In this document: piece after piece, positions 11,080 to 22,290 of the stretch
Layout of the letters: the number at the start of each line of letters is the position of its first letter
Position numbering within the stretch: the first letter of the stretch is position 1
Source: Triplophysa rosa
Lineage: Eukaryota > Chordata > Actinopteri > Cypriniformes > Nemacheilidae
Length of the DNA: 64,000 nt
Direction of reading: 5' to 3'
Assembly: GCF_024868665.1 (NCBI RefSeq)
Contig: NC_079891.1
Location: forward strand, 10,380,308-10,444,307
Notes under the pieces: generated by a model
Told to the model about the DNA's origin: nothing
Seen by the model: the letters and a program-made list of their open reading frames with translations, nothing else
The model's database searches: none
Position numbers and translations under genes: made by a program

Positions 11080-11720
11080 GAAAAGTTTATAGGTCACTTC
11101 TTTAATCTTGTTTATTAAAAGATAGTGCTTGGGCAAAGCCAGCTTTTTTCTTCCAGTCCACATCATTTACAAATTGATTCCAGTATGCAATTGCATTTGG
11201 TTTTGAAACAATACTCTCCTGAAAGAGAGAGGAAAACAAATTTTACCTAAATGAATGGTTGAGCGAGAATGGTCGGAGTTGCTGATACTCTAATCTGTCA
11301 TGTTTATAGCATACATATTCCACAGATTGTACCAAAAACAGTTGCAAATTCTTTTAGTGGTATGGGAATGTTATATTTTGACAAAGGTTCTCATAGATTA
11401 ACAAAAGGCCATCTGAGTTAAATAATTGATCCACCAAAAGAATATTATTTTGAAACCAGTTTTCAAAGAAAATATATTCTGTTTATATAAAATGTCCTTA
11501 TTATTCCATATAAAGTATTGCTGAGGTGAACATAGTGTTTGTATATTAAACACCATGCTCTAAAAGATTGCAGATGAAATGATGAAAGTTAGGTATTTTG
11601 TTAATATCTAAATTACAAACAAGAGATAAATTTATGCCACCAAAATTAGATAAAATATGAGTAGGACTAATATTCCAACCCTTCATATTACCCTTCAGAG
11701 TATCTCTGATTGGCGGGTGT
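11080..11720 (-). pseudogene. L1/Tx1-like LINE ORF2 C-terminal fragment
   Basis: On the minus strand the frames read FFENWFQNNILLVDQLFNSD (about 11390-11470) and YWNQFVNDVDWKKKAGFAQ (about 11125-11200). Both match the region after the reverse transcriptase domain in fish L1-type ORF2 proteins (WW..N..FV.DL....G..L; VDWKK.W..P). The frame is broken several times. No poly(A) tail or 5' end could be defined, so this is an old fragment. Confidence 0.6.
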
Positions 11721-11954
11721 TAAATGTCAAGCCCTGGATGATACTGTAATCTCTAGGCTAAACACATCATTGGGCACAAAAGATTAAATCATTAATTGCC
11801 CATAACAGGATTGAGTGAGACGGGTAGAGAATTAAACATTTAAAAATGTATTCCAGATTGCACAGAAGCAATCGAGAGTTTTCCCTATTTTATTTAAATA
11901 GAGAGATACAGGTTTGATAAACAGAGTTTAGTATTTTTTTCCTTTACCTCCTCC

Positions 11955-12040
11955 TTGCTCTTCACACTCCTTCCCAGTAGGTGGCGGAAATGCACCGAAA
12001 GCAGGTTTGCCAAGCTTATTTAAAATCAAAAGAAGAAGAA
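11955..12040 (+). repeat. Fish interspersed repeat 3' end with AAG tail
   Basis: The pattern CAGTAGGTGGCGGAAATGCACC, then GCCAA, ending in AGAAGAAGAA, matches a common fish retroposon 3' end that I recognise from other genomes. It lies about 100 bases upstream of the nol6 start codon. Confidence 0.5.
11974..11987 (+). promoter_or_regulatory. CTCF-like core motif upstream of nol6
   Basis: CCAGTAGGTGGCGG fits the vertebrate CTCF core consensus CCASYAGRKGGCRS at every position. It sits inside the retroposon-derived repeat, 149 bases upstream of the first nol6 codon. Binding is inferred, not shown. Confidence 0.4.
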
Positions 12041-12135
12041 TGAGTAGGTTTCCCACGTGTTGCCCTCCTTAGCATTTGCAACGAGCTGAACGGGCAGAAG
12101 CATTTCATAGTTAATCCTACCGTTATTTTGTTACA
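12041..12135 (+). promoter_or_regulatory. Presumed nol6 core promoter and 5' UTR
   Basis: The segment between the upstream repeat and the start codon has no TATA box. It contains a CCACGTGT E-box at about 12052. It is placed here only because coding exon 1 follows. The transcription start is not determinable from sequence. Confidence 0.35.
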
Positions 12136-12186
12136 ATGAAGAAAATGCGAAAGAAATCGGTATTACCTGAAGCTCAAGACTACAAG
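12136..12186 (+). CDS. nol6: nol6 exon 1 (first coding exon)
   Basis: Encodes 17 residues, MKKMRKKSVLPEAQDYK, a basic nuclear/nucleolar-type N-terminus, and ends on a phase-0 GT donor (AAG/GTTTGT). The next exon begins in frame with MESPDPSQ at 23162. It is assigned to nol6 because it is the nearest upstream ATG exon on the same strand with matching phase and the right character. The donor is not strong, and an alternative is that translation starts at the ATG that opens exon 2. Nol6 (Nrap) is a nucleolar protein of the small-subunit processome needed for 18S rRNA maturation. Confidence 0.6.
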
Positions 12187-12344
12187 GTTTGTTGCCGTTG
12201 TTTTTAGAATTGTATAACATAGCCTATAGTATCATTAAAATGAATACATTTAGCAAATTATTTGGTAACATTTAAAGCAGAAACCTATTTATATTTTTAA
12301 AATATAAAGTACTAATAGTGATATGGTATGGTTAAGGTAACTTT

Positions 12345-12590
12345 CCCAGCGGGCATTTCAACGTATATTCACTGTTGAATCAACGTCATGCGTCAACGTT
12401 GAATGACCATTGGATTTTGTTTTGATTTTGAAAATTGAAACAACGTTGAAATCCTTTAACGTCTTAGGTTTCAACATGGGTGAATTAAGGTATAAACAAT
12501 CAACGTTTAATTAATGTAGAAATAAGTGTCGATTTTGAAAATTGAATCAACGTTGAATTCGCGACATTGTTTTAACGTCTTACTTTAACC
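12345..12590. repeat. Degenerate CAACGTTGAA repeat cluster
   Basis: The palindrome CAACGTTGAAT and its variants recur about six times with AAAATTGAATCAACG spacers, starting from GCGGGCATTTCAACG. This is a fish-type interspersed repeat of unknown class. Confidence 0.5.
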
Positions 12591-13405
12591 TTAAGTCTAA
12601 CTACAGATATATACATTATTTTCTAGTTTGCAACTGGATCAACATATACGAATAGTATAACCATTCTGAAGGCTATTGTTAGAACTTGTACGCAAAAATA
12701 TGGTAAACTGCAATACAGACTGGATTACTGAAAAGTATGTAGTATGGTATGGATGCAATTGTTAACATTCAACTTGTTGTGCATAATCACAATATAAAAG
12801 ACCTCAAACGGTAATCTTAATTTGAATGAGAAAAACATAATGGCATGATTCTGAACAAACATGAATGAAAAGCAGTTTTTTGATCTTTCTATAAAAAAAT
12901 ATTTCAAACTAGTTTTAAAATTGCAGGAAAGAGGATAGATGTTCCAAGAATACATGAAGACCCTTTTTAAGATGCCAAAATGAAATAGAAAAACAAAACA
13001 ATTTTTTTACAACATTTTATTCTGTTTAAAGAAAAACAAATTTATATGAAAGATATTAAAAATTATAGCAATAACTTGCTAAACATTTTTTTATTGTTTT
13101 CTTACGGCTACCACCACCCATCCTTTCTGGTGCATATTTCAAGTAATTGGACATAACTCGTTGTGTTGTATGTGCTGATGACAGCATCTAAAAGAAAAAC
13201 AAATCAGAAGTTAGGTCACCATCATAAATGCTGTACATTTGAGCCCACATATGAATCCTGTGTTATTATTGCCAACTATTTTCAAAGGCTTTATTACTCA
13301 TTTTATTAGTCATAATTTAAAAACCATTCAATTTCCTGATTAATACCAGATCAACAGTAGGGCAGTGTGTGTATGGCACTCTGCTCCTATTGTCCATGCC
13401 AAACT

Positions 13406-14587
13406 ATGGAGCGATTTTAGTCTCATTAATTATTCACGCGTAAAACAAGATACACACATGCGTAAACAGTTTCACATGAATAAAACCTAATTTACGTGCA
13501 CAAAGTATACATATACATTTACAAAAAGCAATTCACTTGCGTAAAACAAAACTATTTTCTCATAAAGTACGTTTCGAAAACATACGACTGTGCGCAAATG
13601 TTTCGAAAGTTTAAAATGTACACGTTTATCGTGTTATGTGAATGTGCAAATCGTCACTCACGTGTGAATCGGCTTGGATGTGTGTGTGTGTTTTTTGAGA
13701 CTCTCCTGGCAGCGCAACCCCTCCCACGTGGGTTGTCGTACTCTTTAGCCAATCAGATTCAACCTTACCATTCAACGAATCATAAACGCGGAGAGAACAG
13801 GACTCAAGGAAAACGGCTCTGCGCACCTTTTGCGCAGCTACAAATCTATGCGCCCATACAAAACAATGTTTCCAAGAACTAGTTATTTATTGTCCTTGTT
13901 CATTTAAAACATACATTGTATGGACATACAAACATTAACATATCTCATCTTTCAGGCACAGTTTGTTACCCAGACGGATTTTAGCAGTTCAGTGGAAGTG
14001 ACTGCTGGTTGTGTAGTTTTTAAGTGGTCATGTTCACTCACTATGTCATACTTTTCTCCTACAAAATAAATTAATAAAAACAGATTTATTGCGTGGCTGT
14101 ATTATGTTTTAATACAGCATCACAGCTCAGAGAGTAGATTAACGAAACTGTACAAACGAGCCTTTAGTGCTAACATTAGAGCTCCTTGAGTTCTGTGCTC
14201 TCCATGATTATGATTGGTTGAATGGTAAGGTTGAATCTGATTGGCTAAAGAGTACGACAACCCACGTGGGAGGGGTTGCGCTGCCAGGAGAGTCTCAAAA
14301 AACACACACACACATCCAAGCCGATTCACACGTGAGTGACGATTTGCACATTCACATAACACGATAAACATGTACATTTTAAACTTTCGAAATATTTGTG
14401 CACAGTCGTATGTTTGCGAAACGTACTTTATGAGAAAATAGTTTTGTTTTACTCACGTGAATTGCTTTTTGTAAATGTATATTTATACTTTGTGCACGTA
14501 AATTAGGTTTTGTTCATGTGAAACTGTTTACGCATGTGTGTATCTTGTTTTACGCGTGAATAATTAATGAGACTAAAATCGCTCCAT
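13406..14587. mobile_element. Foldback DNA element with 400-bp inverted arms
   Basis: The left arm (13406-13812) begins ATGGAGCGATTTTAGTCTC. The right arm (14184-14587) is its reverse complement and ends GAGACTAAAATCGCTCCAT. The arms match over roughly 400 bases with scattered differences. Flanks GCCAAACT (13398-13405) and ACCAAACT (14588-14595) form a near-perfect 8-bp target duplication. The interior of about 370 bp has no coding signal. Size and duplication fit a hAT-type foldback MITE. Confidence 0.8.
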
Positions 14588-14807
14588 ACCAAACTTTGTT
14601 TCCTTTAATATTTGCATTGAATCTTACACGGTGATGAAACTCAAGTTACTTTAATTAGATGAATGCAGTGCCAGAGTGGTTCAGGTTTAAAAAAAAACTA
14701 ATTTGAGGTGTATTTTGTCATCTATTACTGAATAACAGGTCTATTAAATCAATTTAACTGTATGTATCAGAATTTGCGTTTTATCAGCATGGATGAACGC
14801 TTCATCG

Positions 14808-15910
14808 TAGGGCTGTGCAAAAATATCGATACATGTAACTGATGTGTGGGTGTGCTTTGGTTTTCAAAATAAGTCATGGAGTAATGAGTTATATAAAATA
14901 ATGCTGTTTGTAGGCTTCGCAAGTCATGACACAAGTCACTTGGCTACTGCAGTGCATTAGACAAAAAGTTTATTAAGAAAAGTAACAATGACATTTATTG
15001 TGCTTTCACGGATGTGACACCAGCGCATTTACAGCACGGATGAACCAGAGGTTTTATACTGCCCATGTTCATTGTTTTAACTGTAATGCACCACAACAGA
15101 CAAGTGACTTGCGTGACCCACCTTATTCCCCTGTGCTACCCACTTGAGGTGTGCAATCCACAGTTTGAGAACCCAAACCTCTGATCTAAAGGACCATGCG
15201 TCGCACATCATGGCCACTCTGCAGAGGTAAGGGATGTTTTTACACTTAAGCCCAATTTATGGTTCGGCGTAGCCTACGCAGAGCCGCGTACCCTACGCCG
15301 TAGCCTGACGCGCACCTCTCCAAAAATGTAACAACGCGTCAACTCAATGCGGACCGCAAGCGCTGGTCGGTTTGGCAGCATCGTACTTCCTTCTACGCAT
15401 TTCTGGCGTCTTCTTCTCTGGCGTCTTCTTCCGGCAAGTTCAGAGTCCACAAAAGAACAACATGGCGAGCATCGACATCTCTGGTTTCTAGCTTTTTGTT
15501 TAAGTGATTTAATTAAAAGTAACTGTTTTTCTACTTCGATCAGCTCCAACTCCGTTAAGATGCGATCAGCTTCCATCGCTTGCAAACACTAGCATACACA
15601 CAAAACATCGGCGAAGAAGAGCAAACTCTTGAAAACACAAAGAGCCAACTAGCGTTTCGGCGGTGTAATTGCAGTACGACGCATACTCTCAACGCAGAAC
15701 CATAAATGTTCACGACGGCGTCGTCTACGTACGTAGGAGGTCCTACGCACGACTATAACTTAAGCTTTATCCTTACAGAAAACCCCAGGTGATGCACAGC
15801 ATGTTGTATTTCTAGCTCTATTTTTTACATTTTCTATTTAAAGTATTGCAATATATCGCAAGTGTGTATCGTATCGAAATACATAGCAATATATTGTATC
15901 GTGACCCCTA
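14808..15910. mobile_element. Probable hAT-like element with ATCGATAC ends
   Basis: The left end TAGGGCTGTGCAAAAATATC and the right end GTATCGTGACCCCTA resemble the TAGGG...CCCTA ends of fish hAT elements with internal CGATA repeats. The target duplication is not clean (only ATCG is shared), so the edges are tentative. It carries the element at 15246-15763. Confidence 0.45.
15246..15763. mobile_element. MITE with TTTATGGTTCGGCGTAG ends
   Basis: The left end (AATTTATGGTTCGGCGTAGC) and the reversed right end (TTATAGTCGTGCGTAGG) form an imperfect inverted repeat, and CTTAAG lies at both borders. The interior is GC-rich. A minus-strand open frame (15274-15585) has an arginine-rich segment and no recognised domain. 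A Harbinger-type affiliation is possible but unproven. Confidence 0.45.
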
Positions 15911-16776
15911 ATCGTGATGCACAAAAATGAATAAAACACGCTTATAAACAGGTTATATGTCTATAAAGTTACATAACTGATGAAAAATTACAACATGAGT
16001 ACTTTGTGAAATTTCATGCCATTTGAACATGCACAATCTGAATTATAAGAAAAAACAGACACAAATGTCCTTAGGACATGTTTTGGTCCAATTTTAAATC
16101 TACTTTTTACAAACTTACCACACATGATCTGGCAAAGCACAGAATTATCAAATGCAAGCTTCCCACATCTCCCCTTTAGGCTCATCTGAGCCATCATGGC
16201 ATTTGACAGAGTTCTGAAAACACAAACATATTTAAGTCAGCATTTATTTAGGTACTTTTTTTTTTTTACAAAAGTGCCAAGTAAAGTTTAAGTCATGTTC
16301 TCAGTCTACTGAAGAGGTGAGGAAAGCGAGAGCTTGAATGTGGGAGGGAGAAACTGAGAATGTGCACTTGGCTATGTATTGCTTCTTTCACAGTCTCCAC
16401 AGAACAATAAACCATAAAATAATAAAATGTGACTACAGAGACTATAAATTTACAATTTTCAATGCAGGAAACCCTTCTTTAATAATCAGATGATGTCTGA
16501 ACTATTGTTTCCTTGATTTAAATAAAAATAATACATTTGAGTCAAATTAGTCAAATCTGCAAAAGCACCCAGCTCTAATGAAGTATAATGTGACAAAATA
16601 TAATAACGCAGCCTTGCATTTTTTGACCATATCAACAACATCTACGCCTCCAAGTCTTCTCAAATGTGCTTTCTGAAAGAGTAAAACACACACAAATGCA
16701 TTAGTGAGAACACACCTGTGCTTACAGGAATTGCCTGTTTTTTTTCAAGATCGTACTTAACCAGTTGGGGCTCTAG

Positions 16777-17121
16777 TAGGGCTGCTCGATTATGACAAAA
16801 ACATAATCACGATTATTTTGGTCAATATTGAGATCCCGATTATTTAACACGATTACTCATTAACTTTTAAAACAACATAGAAAATAAATAACTTTGCTTT
16901 TAAACTGTGAATTCAATTGAAAAATAAATGTAAAGAAATAGCACAGCTGAACCACTGTAAAAGAAGGGGGTGCGCTGTGGATTTATACCACGAGAAAAGA
17001 GAGGATCCTTGCAAAATGGAATGTGGCACAATAATCGTTTTACCTCAATTATTTTGTTTTTGTAATTGTTGAAGCCAAAATTGACGATTACAATTAATTT
17101 TCGATTAATTGCACAGCCCTA
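16777..17121. mobile_element. hAT MITE, family 1, copy 1
   Basis: Starts TAGGGCTGCTCGATTATGAC and ends ATTAATTGCACAGCCCTA. Flanks GGCTCTAG and GTTTCTAG match at six of eight bases. A near-identical sister lies at 54076-54422 with a perfect 8-bp duplication. Confidence 0.85.
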
Positions 17122-17575
17122 GTTTCTAGCATTGTGAAATTTCTGATAGATTTTCAATGGACCAATATTATATTGAGAACTTATCCATTCTTTTATTCAA
17201 GAACTTTATTAAACCTCAATATATATATATGATTAAAAGTGGTAACTTTCTTGTTGATATCCGAACATTATTTCATAAATTAAATGCTCTAGCAGCAGTA
17301 ATATAATAATTTGTGAATTTCTGAACATATACATTTATAAAAGCTCATCATACCTGTATTATGAAACTGCGCGTCACACAGAAATCCAGACTTCAGGGCT
17401 CACGCTGCTAAATTCTCCATGCCGTGCAGTGTTTGGTGTAACTAGTTACTAAGTAATTAGTTACTGTAATTTAATTACTTTCCACTTGAATAGATAAAGT
17501 AAGGGATTACTCCCATTTTTTCTGTAATTTAATTACAGTTACTTCTGATGTAATTGAACTAAATACTGTGTAATA

Positions 17576-19133
17576 CAGGTGCTGGTCATATAATTAGAAT
17601 ATCATCAAAAAGTTGATTTATTTCACTAATTCCATTCAAAAAGTGAAACTTCTATATTATATTCATTCATTACACACAGACTGATATATTTCAAATGTTT
17701 ATTTCTTTTAATTTGATGATTATAACTGACAACTAATGAAAATCCCAAATTCAGTAACTCAGAAAATTAGAATATTACTTCAGACCAATACAAAGAAAGG
17801 ATTTTTAGAAATCTTGGCCAACTGAAAAGTATGAACATGAAAAGTATGAGCATGTACAGCACTCAATACTTAGTTGGGGCTCCTTTTGCCTGAATTACTG
17901 CAGCAATGCGGCGTGGCATGGAGTCGATCAGTCTGTGGCACTGCTCAGGTGTTATGAGAGGCCAGGTTGCTCTGATAGTGGCCTTCAGCTCTTCTGCATT
18001 GTTGGGTCTGGCATATCGCATCTTCCTCTTCACAATACCCCATAGATTTTCTATGGGGTTAAGGTCAGGCGAGTTTGCTGGCCAATTAAGAACAGGGATA
18101 CCATGGTCCTTAAACCAGGTACTGGTAGCTTTGGCACTGTGTGCAGGTGCCAAGTCCTGTTGGAAAATGAAATCTGCATCTCCATAAAGTTGGTCAGCAG
18201 CAGGAAGCATGAAGTGCTCTAAAACTTCCTGGTATACGGCTGCGTTGACCTTGGACCTCAGAAAACACAGTGGACCAACACCAGCAGATGACATGGCACC
18301 CCAAACCATCACTGACTGTGGAAACTTTACACTGGACCTCAAGCAACGTGGATTCTGTGCCTCTCCTCTCTTCCTCCAGACTCTGGGACCCTGATTTCCA
18401 AAGGAAATGCAAAATTTACTTTCATCAGAGAACATAACTTTGGACCACTCAGCAGCAGTCCAGTCCTTTTTGTCTTTAGCCCAGGCGAGACGCTTCTGAT
18501 GCTTCCTGCTGCTGACCAACTTTATGGAGATGCAGATTTCATTTTCCAACAGGACTTGGCACCTGCACACAGTGCCAAAGCTACCAGTACCTGGTTTAAG
18601 GACCATGGTATCCCTGTTCTTAATTGGCCAGCAAACTCGCCTGACCTTAACCCCATAGAAAATCTATGGGGTATTGTGAAGAGGAAGATGCGATATGCCA
18701 GACCCAACAATGCAGAAGAGCTGAAGGCCACTATCAGAGCAACCTGGGCTCTCATAACACCTGAGCAGTGCCACAGACTGATCCACTCCATGCCACGCCG
18801 CATTGCTGCAGTAATTCAGGCAAAAGGAGCCCCAACTAAGTATTGAGTGCTGTACATGCTCATACTTTTCATGTTCATACTTTTCAGTTGGCCAAGATTT
18901 CTAAAAATCCTTTCTTTGTATTGGTCTTAAGTAATATTCTAATTTTCTGAGATACTGAATTTGGGATTTTCATTAGTTGTCAGTTATAATCATCAAATTA
19001 AAAGAAATAAACATTTGAAATATATCAGTCTGTGTGTAATGAATGAATATAATATACAAGTTTCACTTTTTGAATGGAATTAGTGAAATAAATCAACTTT
19101 TTGATGATATTCTAATTATATGACCAGCACCTG
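17576..19133. mobile_element. Palindromic Tc1 derivative (copy 2)
   Basis: Both ends carry CAGGTGCTGGTCATATAATT flanked by TA. The element is not a normal Tc1. Bases 17576-18212 and 18499-19133 are inverted copies of the same 3' half (about 636 bp each, nearly identical), separated by a 286-bp loop holding the middle of the transposase. The 5' half with the helix-turn-helix is missing. Single strands could form a very long hairpin. Confidence 0.9.
17863..18495 (-). pseudogene. Tc1 transposase catalytic part without DNA-binding domain
   Basis: The minus-strand frame is open from KRLAWAKDKKDW to the natural C-terminus APTKY and stop. It includes the first Asp (MFSDESKFC), the second Asp (FQQDLAPAHS) and the Glu in NSPDLNPIENLWG. 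There are 34 residues between second Asp and Glu, the DD34E hallmark. Upstream of the start of homology the frame runs into the inverted arm, so the N-terminal helix-turn-helix is absent. The C-terminal half is repeated in the opposite orientation at 18499-18846. Catalytic residues are present, but binding to the ends would need another source. Confidence 0.85.
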
Positions 19134-20375
19134 TATATTCAAAAGTGGAAACGACATCAAAATTATAAGTCTAACTTCAAAATGTATGATTTAATGTATC
19201 CTTTGCACATGTGTATTGGTCAGTTAATAAGAATGTTTTATGTAGTTACTGCATTTATTATTTATTTGAATGAATTAAAAGAGCCGTTTCATGTCTATCC
19301 TTGAATCAATTCTAATCAAGGTTGATGTAGAATATAGAAAGTAATTAGTAATAAGTAATTAAATACTTTTTGGAGAGAGTAATTTGTACAGTAATCTAAT
19401 TACACTATTGAATATGTAATTAGTAACTAGTAATTAATTACTTTTTAAGAGTAACTTACCCAACACAGATGCCGAGCATCCGCAATATATAACATCCATT
19501 AGCACTTTTAGTCCACAAACGTAACAAATCAGAAAATATGAATATATTCCCCATCGTTTACGTCGGACTTCTTGTAAAGGAATTATTTGTCATCGTTGTT
19601 TTAAACAAATATGCATGCAGTGCATCGCGTTGTTCATCCGGTAAAACTGTGATCCTTGAGTAAAATGAGCTCACCTCACATACACATGATTCATATTTGA
19701 CAAGCACGCGGTAGTTTTATTTCATAGCCGTGTTGTTAATTTGTCGCTTTGTGTGCCTATGTCTCACTTTCTATAACCAAACTAGTTTCACACCACCTCA
19801 TCGTTTGTTTTGTCACAGGGAAGAGAACTTGCTGCTGCCTCACAATGGCAGGCATCCTCCTCCATTGTCGAAGTGAATGCGCATTATGTGTAGTTATGTA
19901 ACGTGCGACGTCATGTGATCTGTTCCGCGATAGAGACGATAGTCCAAAATCTCTATCGGTTGACAAATTTCTACCGGTTAATCGTGTCTACCGGTATATC
20001 GGCTACCCGTACTGACAAATGACAATGTTACAGACAGATGGCTAAAATAGGGACACATATTTTTTGTTTACCTAAATTTGTTTTATTAAGTTATGTATTA
20101 GTTCATGTATTTCATTTTTTTACTATACGGTAGAGGTATATTTGTCCACATAAATTACTGTAGTATACTATAGTTTTATTTACTGTAGTTAACTGCAGTA
20201 AAAGTCTTACTGTTGTATACTACAGTGTTTACTACAGTTTATCAATTTACTTCAAGGGTACTACAATTTCTTTTATCAAATATTACAGTATTTTTTTGTC
20301 TGAGTGTTCAAGTTAAAGGGACTTTTATTTTGACAGGTCATCAGGAAGATGCTTGAGTTTCAGTGTGCTTGACTG

Positions 20376-20596
20376 TAGGGCTGAAACGATTCCTCGAGTA
20401 ACTTGAGTAATTCGAATACAAAAAATCATTGAGGCAATTTTTGTTGCCTCGAAGCCTCGTTTGATCCATTTAACTACAGTACACACGGAGCATTGCGTTT
20501 CCCCACGGTCCATTATTTCTAACGCACAGCCCGCTAAACTCTATACATGTTACAGGGCTCTCAAGTCTCACGCATTCACCGTGAGACACCAGGGTT
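20376..20596 (+). mobile_element. hAT end fragment, related to 53393-53662
   Basis: Starts TAGGGCTGAAACGATTCCTC and matches the reverse complement of the right end of the hAT at 51499-53662 through the GTCTCACGCATTCACCGTGAG block. The other end is missing. Confidence 0.7.
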
Positions 20597-21830
20597 TTTC
20601 CTGGATCAAAATGGGGCGGAGGTGGTGCCATCCTGATCTTGTACACACACACGTAGGCCTACTGTACCTTTAAGTGGCTTAACCAAAGTGACTTTGAGTT
20701 TGCCATACTAAAAGTTCTAATAAAATTAGATAAAAATGACAATTATAAGTTATATAAAACATTACTTTTATTCAACCAAACAGAATTTTCTTTAAATCAA
20801 ATAAAGCTTTTTTATCATTTCAAATAACTTTTCAGCCCACAATAGCCAACTGAATTAACCAGTCTTTCTAAATGAGCAAAGCTCATTCACATCTTGCATT
20901 CTCTGTGGTTCACTTTAAATGATTCAAGGATCTCTTATATTCGCTAGTGACTGAAAAGTTCAATAGTTTAAATGAATCTGTTCAAATGAGTTATTTGTGT
21001 GCGAGTCGTTCTGAACGCAATGTGCGTTCATACTGGCGAACTCGCTGTGTACAGTATTCGCTGATTCAACGATCCAACTGCACAGCTAAAGACATCACAA
21101 TGATATACATCATGTTAATTTAAAGCGTAAGTAGCTAAGGTCCTACTTTGGTTTATGTAGTGTCCAACAACAAGTTTATGTACATACAAGGTGTAAAAAC
21201 ACTATTATGTCGTAATAATAGGCAGTTATTCTAACCATACTTCTTGTCTGACTCTCAAATGATTTGTTCCGCGATTCATCCGTCTAGTCCCCTCCTATCC
21301 GCTAGCCTAGTGTCATGTGATTGGTCAGATGGTGTAGTCTGTTGTGATTGGTCAAACGCGTTCATCATGTGTCGCAAATGGAACGCCTACCATCATTACT
21401 GGATTACAGTTTACAGGTTGGATGTCATAAAAATTATTTCATAAAACATTCTATTAAGTTCATAAACGTTGAAAGTATTTGGAAAATTAATTGATCCTTC
21501 TGCAGATGCCAGTAAGAAAAAAGACATTTACAATTCTCTTGTAACAGTATTATACCTGGAGTAGTTGACACGGCATACAGTGTACGGTGTTCGTATCTTC
21601 AGATGTTATTACAATAGAGATAGTACTTGACTCAGTTTTTGAAATAAATATTTTGAGAGTTAATAGATTGAACAATTAAATTAGCGGAGTTAATAGCAAG
21701 ATAAACAAACTGTAATACCCCAGAAATAACGGTACATGCTAATGATAGCGTTATATACATTAGCTAAACACAGACATAAGGTACACAAATATTTCTTGAA
21801 GATAAGACAAAAATAAATAGTCACACTTAC

Positions 21831-22103
21831 AGGTTGTGATTCGGTGGAGCTAACTGGTCCAAATAAGGTTGGTATTGCCCCCTCTTTCAAGGATAGTCGT
21901 TTCACATATCCTGCAGTGAACGCGCCAAGATTATTGAAGCAATTTTCGGTGAAATGACACGCGCACAGTAAAACCCTGGGGTTATACTCCTTTGGTATCG
22001 TTTGAAAAATGAATTGTAACCATTGTTCGCTCAGAAGTTCTTCCTTTGGTAGTTGAAATAAGACGGACTTAGTTTCACAACATAGAACACAGGTTCTAGA
22101 CAT
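21831..22103 (-). CDS. THAP-type zinc-finger exon
   Basis: A 91-codon open exon starts at ATG 22103 (MSRTCVLCCETKSVLFQLP) and ends on a consensus donor (CCT/GTAAGT) in phase 0. It has the C2CH pattern of a THAP domain: CxLC near the N-terminus, a Trp-Leu (SEQWLQF), CxCHF (CACHFTENCF) and the closing AIPTLF motif. THAP domains bind DNA and occur in host regulators and in P-element, Kolobok and other transposases. No downstream exon was recognised, and it lies antisense inside nol6 intron 1. It may be a gene fragment, a transposon exon, or the start of the DUF4806 gene remnant further along the same strand. The frame itself is intact. Confidence 0.6.
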
Positions 22104-22195
22104 GATACACACGCATCACGAACGAGCGACAGTGTTTTGGGGGAGGAGAGACTAGTAGTGAAGTTTTCGCGGCAGTCCCAGCAAAACGTAGACTA

Positions 22196-22290
22196 TGTGT
22201 AGTGACGTAGATACGCGGTGGTTAGAGACTCGGACTAGCTCATGTCTTGTTTGCATGATTCAGAGTCGACTCCCATTTTTACAAGCCAAT
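22196..22290 (+). mobile_element. tRNA-derived SINE-like fragment
   Basis: Contains a polymerase III A-box-like TGGTTAGAGACTCGG and a B-box-like AGAGTCGACTCCC spaced as in a tRNA gene (about 35 bases). No cloverleaf could be closed confidently, so it is called a SINE head rather than a tRNA. Confidence 0.45.

Larger units (their letters stand above)
13056..16672 (-). pseudogene. Decayed DUF4806-type gene, three exons
   Basis: Three separated minus-strand exons together cover a DUF4806-like C-terminal domain. The exon at about 16672-16618 encodes AHLRRLGGVDVVDMVKKC. The exon 16213-16119 encodes LSNAMMAQMSLKGRCGKLAF and ends on a good GTAAGT donor. The last exon, 13187-13056, has an acceptor TTCTTTTAG and encodes a C-terminus with SNYLKYAPERMGGGSRKK before a stop. 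This order matches the family pattern (GG..V.D..R....LS..LA.Q....G..GK..F....WL.YA..R.GG). The first exon lacks an obvious donor in the right phase, and two transposons (13406-14587 and 14808-15910) lie between the last two exons. It is probably dead. DUF4806 genes are multicopy in fish and their function is unknown. Confidence 0.5.
17427..19468. mobile_element. hAT-like element hosting the palindromic Tc1
   Basis: The left end CAGTGTTTGGTGTAACTAG and the right end ACTTACCCAACACAG form imperfect inverted repeats rich in AGTAATTA motifs. The flanks ATGCCGTG (17419-17426) and ATGCCGAG (19469-19476) are an 8-bp duplication with one mismatch. Removing the internal Tc1 leaves roughly 480 bp, a MITE. 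Confidence 0.75.

Noticed and set aside
13496..13882. 128-codon frame and its near-identical 85-codon partner at 14120-14377
   Set aside because: Both come from the two inverted arms of the foldback element; the same peptide on opposite strands reflects the palindrome, not a gene.
17906..18412. Long open frames on both strands across the Tc1 copy, such as 17906-18187 (+) and 18194-18412 (-)
   Set aside because: They are shadows of the transposase frame and of the inverted arm.
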